A stretch of 26,307 bases of DNA from Intoshia linei (taxonomy: Eukaryota; Orthonectida; Rhopaluridae), in contig LWCA01000475.1 in NCBI GenBank assembly GCA_001642005.1, positions 1 to 26,307 of the forward strand, given 5' to 3'. The first letter of the stretch is position 1, and each line of letters opens with the position of its first letter. Below the pieces are notes generated by a model, which did no database searches, had not been told where the DNA came from, and saw nothing but the letters and a program-made list of their open reading frames with translations. Shown here in pieces: positions 10,943 through 20,600 of the stretch. The position numbers and the translations under genes were made by a program.

Positions 10943-11513
10943 ATGACAAATTTCAACGAAAATGCAAATTTTTATATAGATGACATGGATGAATTTATGA
11001 AAAAACAAAATTTTTCAATGAACGAAAATGAAGACCGTTTTTGAATGTAATTTTCAATTGAATTAAAGATTTTTAGAAAAGAGATGTATTGGTCAGTATG
11101 AATCAAAATCACAAAATTTGTTGCGATTAGAAGTTGAATTAGAATTTGTTCAATGTTTGGCTAATCCAAATTATTTAAATTGTAACTTTTTTAATACGAT
11201 GAGGTGGTCATGTGTATTTTTTTCCTAAAGATTATGCATTCAATAGGCTTGACTGGTTTAAAATATTTGCATAGATCTTGCTCAACATGGATATTTCAAG
11301 GATCGAACATTTATAAACTATTTAATCTATCTTATGTATTGGACACGTAAAGAATACATTTCATTAATTCGATTTCCTTTTGCTTTACACATACTTCAAG
11401 CTTTACAATCTGAAAAATTTAGAAAACAATTAACCGACTCCGATTTTACTAATTTTATTGATGATCAACTAATTTTATATTGGAAAATAAGTGGTGATAC
11501 TAAAAAAGTTTAA
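10943..11513 (+). CDS. MED31: MED31, Mediator complex subunit 31 (Soh1)
   Basis: MED31 is a small, highly conserved subunit of the Mediator middle module, which bridges activators to RNA polymerase II. Three exons (10943-11036, 11077-11181, 11275-11513) join in frame, both junctions in phase 1, giving 145 residues; human MED31 has 131. The Soh1 signature is nearly intact: LEVELEFVQCLANPNYLNYL, AQHGYFKDRTFINYLIYLMY, then a basic, aromatic C-terminal half with FRKQL and FIDDQLILYW. The first junction uses a 40 nt intron with an unusual GTTTTT donor; the codon split there gives Gln. The second intron is 93 nt with GTAACT. The N-terminal 35 residues (Asn/Glu-rich) are lineage-specific. Divergent partner: TAF5. 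Confidence 0.92.
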
Positions 11514-11708
11514 TGTAGATTAAATTTAATTATAAATAACAATTAGATTTTATTTACATAGTTGGTTATTAAAAATATGTAATTTAACTTGACAATCCGT
11601 TTTGGTATTTGTGTTTGTTTAAAAGGTTTTCAAGGACTTTCTAAATTTAAATTATTAAATTACATTCATTCATTATACAATCAAAGGTTAAAAAATCATC
11701 ATCTAGGG

Positions 11709-12570
11709 CAGTGGTACACGATTGGGGGTTCTAAACTATATTCATTGGTTGTTGAGATTGAAATAAAATATACAAAAAATTTTATCAACTTATCTTGTTA
11801 TATAAGAATTTTTAATATTTATTACGGAGTTGCCAGATGTTGGGAATTTATCCCAAAGCTCAGACGACTTACATTATTATTTAAAAAATCCGACTTTTAT
11901 CCTACCATTAATAAAGTTTAATAAAAAATACTATTTGAAATTCTCAGGGAAAAATTGACTATTACCAATATTAATCAAACTCGAAAATAAAGAATCCAAT
12001 TAACCCTCAAGGTAGTGCTTCCCAAATGGTGCGCCGGTAGCTGAGTCTTATTTTTTTAAATTTTGATGATTTATCTTAAACGTCTATAATTATACACTTA
12101 TAAACGAGATATAGACGTTATAAATTATAATTTAAATTATAAAAATGTCTAAAGTACATAAATTGTATAAATACACTAAAATAGTAACTTTAAAATATAT
12201 TTTTCTGTAATTATAATTATCTTTCAAATTTTACTTCAAAGATATAAATATATTATATATAATGCGCCGCGAACATAAAAAGTTTGGGAAGCACTGCTTT
12301 AAGGGAAATATCCTTTTTTTCCTATATTTTTTTGAAAACTAAGATTTTACCAAATCTTATAAGCAACAACTTTTTAACCCAAAATAAAAAATCCTATTTT
12401 ATCAACCCTTAATGCAATAATCCCCTTTTTCCAATATTTTTTTTAAAAACACGATTTTAATAAAAGCTTATGAGAATTTTGTATATTTCATGTTTCCTTT
12501 GCTGTGTAAAAAAATAATAGTTTGAAATTCAAAATGAGGGTCCGTACACTATTGAAATCGGAACACACTG
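11709..12570 (+). mobile_element. hAT-like family A copy 3, containing a nested element
   Basis: Termini are CAGTGGTACACGATTGGGGG on the left and AATCGGAACACACTG on the right. The flanking octamers ATCTAGGG (11701-11708) and ATCTAGGT (12571-12578) match at 7 of 8 positions. It carries the family interior (GAGTTGCCAGATGTTGGGAA, repeated AAAACACGATTTTA blocks) and no coding frame. A second element at 12013-12296 interrupts it; without that, the copy would be about 570 bp. Confidence 0.8.
12013..12296. mobile_element. hAT-like MITE nested inside family A (family C)
   Basis: The left end TAGTGCTTCCCAAATGG and right end TTTGGGAAGCACTG are inverted repeats over about 13 bases (first base mutated on the left), followed inward by GTGCGCCGG and GCGCCGC boxes. 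Flanking octamers CCTCAAGG and CTTTAAGG differ by two transitions and lie inside family A sequence, which shows this insertion came second. Confidence 0.8.
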
Positions 12571-12877
12571 ATCTAGGTATATCCTATTGTTTTATAACCA
12601 ATATGTTAGAAATCAAAATTAAACAATATTTCTCAGGCTGGGCAATATGCATACTAGTCAGTTGCTTGACTTTTTTAGTAGACGATAAGAAAATTTAGAA
12701 AAGTATCAAGAATTTTATCATTAAACGGATATAAATATATTCTGATTTAATTCAAAAGTGAGCCATGTTTGAGGACAACCACATATAATATAATCTACAT
12801 TAATATGAGATTAGATGATTTTCAGTTGTATTTATTGTGAATAATTATTTTTATAATCAAAACTCATTGCTTTAGTT

Positions 12878-13393
12878 CTACTAGTTCACGATTCAAATAG
12901 TGTACGGATCCCCATTTCAAAATATTTATTGTTTTGGACACCAAAGGAAACATAAAATATATAAAATTTAGGGGAAAATTAAAGGTTTTTTCCCTTAAGT
13001 TATGTTGGTAAAATTGTATTATTTATTTTGTAGTTTGGATTAAGAAGTTGTTGCTCATACGATTTGGTCAAATCTGATTTTTCAAAAAAATATTGGAAAA
13101 AGAGGATTTTCCATTAAGTTATGTTGGTAAAATTGGATTATTTATTTTGGAGTTTGGATTAAGAAGTTGTTGCTCATGCGATTTGGTCAAATCTGATTTT
13201 TAAAAAAAGTATGGGTAAAGTCCATTTTTTCCTAAGGGTTTAAAATGATATTTTTTATTAATGGTGAAATCGTTGAAATAATAATGAAGTTGTCTTCTAG
13301 GCTTTAGGATAAATTCACAACATCTGGCAACTCTGTAATAAATATTAAAAATTCTAAAATTGAAAAAAAATTGATAAAAATAGGGAACCACTG
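12878..13393 (-). mobile_element. hAT-like family A copy 4, inverted, with an internal duplication
   Basis: Reverse-complemented, it begins CAGTGGTTCCC and includes CAGAGTTGCCAGATGTTG, matching the copy at 11709. The other end, around CTACTAGTTCACGATTC, is eroded. A 119 bp unit is duplicated in tandem from 12995. The element ends 23 bp from the stop codon of the ALMS-motif gene and probably supplies part of its 3' UTR (inference). Confidence 0.65.
12995..13230. repeat. 119 bp tandem duplication inside a family A element
   Basis: The phrases TTAAGTTATGTTGGTAAAAT and GGATTAAGAAGTTGTTGCTC each occur twice, exactly 119 bases apart, with only a few differences over about 90 bases (for example ATAC versus ATGC). 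The divergence is far lower than between family copies, so the duplication is recent. Confidence 0.75.
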
Positions 13394-13415
13394 ATTTAGA
13401 AAAAAAAGGTTGAGA

Positions 13416-16400
13416 TTAATCATTAACTAATGCGGGATACCAATATAATACAATACAATGTAATAGAACTAAAAATAAAATAATTACTCTATTGAAAAGA
13501 TTTTCACGTAATTTACATTCTTTCATAAACATTTTTCGTTGAATCATTTTTTGTTTGTTAACTACTTCTGGTAAATTCTGATATTTTCTAAAATTTAATT
13601 AACCTAAAATAAAATAGTAAATACTTTTTACAAACATTCTTCATTTTTTTTAAAGAAGCATATTTGGTGGGTACGTCCTTTTGTCGTTGCATTTTGTTCA
13701 AAAGTTTATCTCTACGTTCATCATTATGTTGTTGAATCAAAGCTTTAAGTTTTTCAATTTTTTCATTTTGTATTCTTCCATCTTCTATTATTCGATTAAT
13801 TTTCATGGATTCAATTGATTCTTGTCGATTTTTTGAATTTTTAATAAATTTTTTGCATTTATCATTAAATGCTTCCTAAAAACGGTAATAAAAAATTAAA
13901 ATCAATGTATATCGAATCAGCAATAAAATAATTATGTAGTTCAGTTATGGGTAAATTACCCCCGATATATGGATATAAAGCACCACTTATAAATGTAATT
14001 CATGTTAATTTATGGTGACAATCAGAAAATTATACATTCCATGGATTTTCAAAATATTAATCCCTTGTTGTGCACCCGTTATAAAGCCATACCAAATACT
14101 ACTCATAATAATACATGATATAAAATAAACCTGTAAAGATCCACTTACGTCACGAGACGAGTTATACGAATTGTCACTAAGAGTTTTAGATGGATGGATA
14201 TTGTTAATATGGCAGCCATATTTTTCAAGACGATCAACTTTTTTGAGATCATGAATTAAACCATTCAGAGTATCCAGTAAATTTTTACTAGATTGATTCA
14301 TAGCCACGTCAGGTAAATTCTTCAATTGATTGGATATAGATATTCGTTTATCCAAGATGGAAACGTCATTAATTTGTGAAAAATTATATTTTTTCTTTGA
14401 AATATTTTTACGTTTAATATGTTTAGGTGGGGAATAAATAAGTAAACTAGGGGCTCTAGTTTCAACTTGAAAACTTTTGCGTACTTCAGGAGAAGGGTTT
14501 AATTTAATTTCCATTTTAATAGGACTTTTCACTCCATTAGACAAATTGGAATTTAATTCATTATTATGAGAATCTTGAAAATCCTTTTGAATAGCGACGC
14601 TAAAATTTACTTTGGTTTGTGTACTATGACTGTCTTTTAAAACAGGGTTTGTGTTTTCAAGTTTAAAATTCGTTTTAGTGGTGACAGAATGTTTTTGAAT
14701 TTGATCATCATATATAGATTTCAAAGTGGTATTTGGAGTAATTTTCTCACTTTTTGAATTGTCATTAAAATCGTCATTAGATAAAATAGAACTAACAGTG
14801 TTCTGTGACAAAATATCCGCGATACTAGGAGTAAATTTAATTTTCTCTATAGCTGCATGGTCTAAAAAATTTTGCATTTTATTAATTCTATTCATCCTTT
14901 TCTTTTGTTTATTCTGTTCCCTTTTAAGTTTAACTTTTTCACACTCAATTTTATTAAAAATTCGAACATAATCGTTATGATCCAACCTAGTTCCAGTTGT
15001 ACCAAAATCTTGAGATTCAACGGTATCAATTGATTTATCATCAGGCCTAGAATCGTTTTCACATTTTAAATTCAAAGATTTTTGAATTATATTGCACAGA
15101 TTAAACGTATCCAAACTAGTCAATTTTTCATCGTTTTCTTTCATAAACTTTTCCCATAAATTTTTAATTTTTTTAGAACTGTCCAAATCAGAATCCATGT
15201 TCACCTTGGATGACGTATCTGAATATATTTTAATTTTATTGTTGGATTTAGTTGATAGTGATTGAAATGGAGAACTAAAATCACTTTGTGTATTGGACAA
15301 TGATTTCGTTTCGTTATGAATGGTTAAATCTACACTATTGTTTGAATCTTTTTCTCTATAAAAACTAGAGTTCCATTCAGATATATCATCTAGTATAGAA
15401 TTTTGCTGTGTCTCTGATATAATGTTGGTAGGCTAAATTACAATTAATTTAATTTGACAAATTTCCAATGTTTAAAAAACAATAAAAAGATAAAAGGTAT
15501 CAGACCGTTTTATTTTTAGTCAAACATTTAATACAATTTATTTTTCTTTATAAAAATACCTCAAATTCAACAGATTGAAGGCTACTTGAATCGTTTCTAA
15601 ATTTAATATTTTTAATCAAATTATTTTTTATTATTGATACAGTTTAGAATGACCTAAAAATTCCAATTTTATAGTAGTAAGGATTGTGAATTAGTTTAGC
15701 ATTCATAAATAAAACCAAATCATGTTTCAAATTCCAAATTCACAAAATTTATAATCATTGTATACGCCATGAAAAAAAATTTAAACAAGGAACCAATAGC
15801 AAATATTATGAAAAATATAGAAATAATTTTGTTTACCTATCAGCGACATTAGCAGCATTATTGACAATTTTTATTCTATCATAAATGAAATCTTTAAAAT
15901 TACAAGTGTCATTAGAATCTATTGAATAATGATCAATTTTTTCATTTACTTTTTTAAAACTTTTACAAGAATTTGAATCTGAAAAATCATCACAATTCTT
16001 TAAATTGCAAATAGCTTTGAAAGAACTAGCAATATCTGACCATTCAGTAAATGCAGTTTCTTGGTTAACTGCTACATCAGCAGTATGGTCCCATTGAAAA
16101 CGAATTTTGTCGCCAAAATTTTTAGAATCAGATTTATCATCAACCAACGTTATATCAACATTTTTCGCATTGGCATTTTGACTTGTACCAACAATTTGCT
16201 TTTTAATTTTAAGTTTATCGCTATTTATGCTACTACAACAAGAATGGAATTGATCTGATAAAAATTTATCACTTTCATGTTCCTTTATGGATTCTTTTGA
16301 TTTTGCTTTTTTCATACTTATATTGTTTGAATTAGATTTCATTTTATTTACATCAGAAACGCAATTTAATTTCTAAAAATACAATCACATTAACAACAAA

Positions 16401-16634
16401 TAACGTTCTCAGATAAAAATTTGATTGAGAATTCAAAAATTTTAAATTGATTAATTTTACCAGCTTTTTGATGCACCTCTTATCTCTACTTTTAATTAAT
16501 TTGTAATTTGTGTCTTGATTGTCAGATAACCAATCTCCAATAAATTTTTTTTTGTCTAAATTATCCTTTGTATATAATTGAGGATCTGATTTTACAGATA
16601 TTTGTGATTTCTTGTCTTTTAAATTTGTCGACAT
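13416..16634 (-). CDS. ALMS-motif (ALMS1/CEP295-like) centrosomal protein
   Basis: Six exons join with matching phases: 16461-16634, 15837-16372, 15560-15596 (37 nt), 14149-15432, 13625-13875 and 13416-13587, giving 817 residues. Most of it is low-complexity Ser/Asn/Lys-rich sequence with a short basic coiled stretch (KLKREQNKQKKRMNRINKMQ) near residue 390. The C-terminus carries the two parts of the ALMS motif known from ALMS1, C10orf90 and CEP295: EAFNDKCKKFIKNSKNRQES starting at residue 678, then a charged helix and KYQNLPEVVNKQ with LRENLFNR near residue 762. That motif mediates centrosome or basal-body localisation in the family. The usual residues after LFN-R are absent; the frame reads through a hydrophobic tail to a stop 23 bp short of a transposon, so the true end may be lost or lie in another exon (a GTAATT donor follows AGA). 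Introns: 88, 240, 127, 273 and 37 nt. Confidence 0.7.
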
Positions 16635-17622
16635 GTGTAACTTGGTATATTTATAAAATTAATGTTTACATGTCTCATCTCAACAAACTAAAAATTAATC
16701 AAGTGTGTCAGTTTCTAAAAATATACTATACTATTCATAAATTGTTTAATACTTATTAAATGAATATATTGAATTTTTAAAAATTGTTAAATTTTCAATA
16801 ATTTAATATCAATAGAATTTGCAATTGAGGATTTTTGGAAAATGTACAATATAAATTAAATTTTATTTTTGCCGCCTAAAGATGGAGCTCTACATTGTCA
16901 CTATAACTATAATAAATTTTGCATAATTTCAAGGCTTGAAAATAAAGAAAATACACATGTAATGTATTCATGAATAACGAATTTAACAAAGGTGCACTTT
17001 TTGGAAAAAATTTTACTGACTTTAATATTTGACTAAAAATACATTTTTTGACATAATCGAATTTAAGTTTAACGATTTATTGAAAAAATTGACAGTCGCA
17101 GGATTTAAAAAAAGCCAATTTCTGTCTTTCCAGGACGTGTTTTTATCCATTTTTCAGTTTGAGAATTTGAGTCCTTCAAGGTCAAAAAACTAATTTCCTC
17201 TTTTGTTTAAAAAAATCAACCAAAAAATAAAATAAAACATATATTCTGGAACGCGTTTTAAAAGCATTAACATTGTCGTTAATCTCAACCTCACAAACGC
17301 ATACCTTCATGGTCAAAACTCCACATTACCATTTTTTTTAAATGAAAACAGCCAGATTTTAAATAGTTATTCTTAAAAGTAATTAAATTGTTCATAATAG
17401 CTTATTCTACTTAAACATGATTTAACATATCCTTAAAATAATAATTACGGGTAATTAAAAAGTGGGTTTAAGTTGAAAGACTAGTAGGAACCCAATTTCA
17501 ACCCATATGCTTGACAATTATTACTTCATGTATAAATAAACATAGTTATTTTGGTAAAAATGATATTGTTAATTAAATTTTTTAATATAATATACATATT
17601 TACAATATTTAGATATTAAAAA
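16635..17622. other. intergenic region between the ALMS-motif and kinase genes
   Basis: No coding sequence. It holds the upstream region of the ALMS-motif gene, the 3' flank of the kinase gene and the repeat copy at about 17090-17370. The rest is featureless AT-rich DNA. Confidence 0.5.
17090..17370 (-). repeat. inverted copy of the relic at 5990-6716
   Basis: On the minus strand the order GGCTGTTTTCATT, long A run, GGTAAT, then GTTTTGACC and ATGAAGG parallels 6434-6485 on the plus strand (GGCTGTTTTCATT, A run, GGTAAT, GTTTTGGCC, CTGAAG). Similarity beyond this core is weak, so the boundaries are approximate. Confidence 0.45.
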
Positions 17623-20600
17623 TTAAACATTTTCTAAGGGTTCCTTTTTATTGTACTGAATTTTAGCATAACCGTACAATTTTTTGGCGTTGGATTTGTC
17701 TTCATTAGAATTCTAAAATAATTGTAAAAACGTACAGATATGAATAACCAATTTAAAAACAAATTCATCGGCATCCAGATCATTGGCTAAAATTCTAGAA
17801 AGTTCTTCACAGACTAAAAAAATGATATAAATAATTTAACTCTACATTGATTCTACAATATCACATTAAATGTATGTATCATGCAATACAGATGGTCGTA
17901 TGGCGGTTATATTTTATTTTACAATCGATTATGTAAATTCTTCGGTTATTTTAATTTTATAGCCGTAATTAACTCAGTTGTTAGTTAAATGTATATATGG
18001 TTATAAAAGTAAATTTGTCAATACCATATTGCATTTTTGAAGGAACCAGGGCCGCGAAAAAGAGTTGAGACATAAGACCTAATATGTATCTTATAACAAG
18101 AGAGTTTATTACAATTGGCTCAATTTTATCTGGATCGGATGATATGTGCGCGTTTTAAGTTACGTCACTGTAATTTAGTGTTTTTTAACCTTTTTTACTT
18201 CAGTTTAATTTTTGTATAAAATTTGTATCCTTTCGCGGCGCACAGAATAAGAATCACTGTTGTAATGTATAAATAAAAAATTACTAATCTCTTCATCTTG
18301 ACCATATATAAGACCAGCATCATACAACTCTTTTGCTACACCCTCTGGTGTGTCTAATTTTAATTTTAAACGAGATAAAATAATAAGATACCTTTGTTTA
18401 CATTAATTTGAAATCTAACTTCGTTTTTATCCAAACTTCCGCCTCTAAAAGAAAGTTATATATTAAAATTAACTATTTAGCAATCCTTACAGTAATTAAT
18501 AAATACTGTAAAAAAATCAATATTGGTTTACGTATTTCACCATATTAAGTTGAGGTTAGTTTAGATCAGTGTTTCTTAACCTTTATTACTTCAGGGCGCA
18601 CTTGTAAAATAAATAAAAAGTTAGGCTTACCTTACATTTTAATGAGAAAAAACATCGATATCCGAAAATGTGCAAAGAGTAAAAACCATAAAATTATAAT
18701 ATAATAATAATTATAATACAAAAATAGTTATTTGGTGGCTTAAATTTACTAAAAAACATTTAATGTATGATGAAATGTTAAATTTTAAAAAATTTATAAA
18801 ATAAAGTCAGATTTCTTTGCGGCGCACCTGTTAAGAATCACTGGTTTAGATGAATTCTGGATCTATAATATGGTATTTATAAGTTTTGAGTTTAACACAA
18901 TTTAAGATACCCACATCGAAAAGAATGACATTTTATAAGATATATTATTATGTATTGTAATGAATAACGTGTCATTTCTCATAATAAAATTAACAAATTA
19001 CCTAATAATCAACAAAAAATGAATATGCTCTAATACACGTTCATCATTATTGAAACAAATGGAAAGTTGACAATAATCTACTGATTTCGGAAAATTTTCT
19101 TTCTAATATACCAATAAAAAATGCAACGTAATTATTTTCAAACCTCAGAAGTACTGTCCACATATTCACACGTGTAAGAAGTTGGATAACGTTCTTTCTA
19201 AAAAGTATCATTACAAATGCACGAATATTACATTTCAATCAAGTAATATCAATAATTTCATTTTAAAAGTAACCATGAATTAAAAACACAATTCTTGACT
19301 ATTGGATCAAATAGGAGATTGTTTATCAACCTTTATCGTATTGGGGAAACTTGAATGAAATTCAATTCCAAAATCCACTTAATCAAACCCAAAATAAAAA
19401 TACAATTTTACTAAATCTTATATCATAAATGTTTTATATTTTATGTTTCATATAAGTCAAATAAAATAAATATGATGAAATGAGGTCCTTACACTATTTG
19501 AATCTGGAATCACTGATCTAATCAATCATTCCTCTTCGGGATGGACGACCTTTTTGCAATATAGGAGCCACATTTATCCAAATTGAACATTTAAAAATAA
19601 TTATAGTTTTTAATATTAATAACTATTTTGTTTGTCAAATATGAAATGTAATGTCCAGACCAATGGAAAGGTGACTAAAGCTAAATGGTATTACATATCG
19701 TTTTGAAAATGTTTTAGGGCTGTGATGACATCGACCACGCACAATAAAATGGAAAAATCAAACTTACTTTATTTTTTAGGGCCTCTTTTCCGATAGTAGA
19801 ATCTGGATCCATTTCAGTATCAGAAAGTTCCCAAAGAGATTCTCCAACCTGATGCAATTTTCCACTTTTCCCGGGAATTCGCATAATATTTGACTTCTCT
19901 TCAGCGAGTTGAAATTTGGAACTTTGAAAAATTTTTGCAATATAACTGCGATCCTACATGAATGAAATATGAGAGAATCCCGATTAATAAAACTTTTGCT
20001 TTCTTAATAAATTCGTGTTTTAATAATTGCTTTGCTGTAGGTCTTTTAGACGAATCTTTTCGTAAACAATCGGCAATCAATTTTCTAAACAATTTTCCGT
20101 ATGCCTTGTACTGGTCTGTGCAGGTACTATTAATGTCAATCGTAGGGGGTTCATTGTCCAAAGTTAACATTAAAACTTTCATTGGAGGAAATTTGTAATA
20201 TGGTGCTGTTCCAGTGGCCATTTCCAAAGCTAAATTTTTCAGTTCAATTTAATTATGATTCCAGCATACCAGTAATTCCAAAACTCCAAATATCTGCCTT
20301 ATAATCGTAACCATTAGTCTAGTAATGAAATGAGTTGATAAATTAATACTAATTAAATATTAATTAAAAAACGAAAATTAACCTGTTCCATTACTTCAGG
20401 AGCCATCCAGCATGGCTAAAAGAATATACATTAATAAGTATTTACTGAAGTATTACAGTTCCCACAAATGTATGCCGAAGTGAATCATCTCCCGATTCTT
20501 TAGATAGCCATGCACTAACGCCAAAATCTAAAAATAATACAAAAATTAAAATATTCAAAAGACGTGAACGCTAATATACAGGCCGTATCAAACCCAAGAA

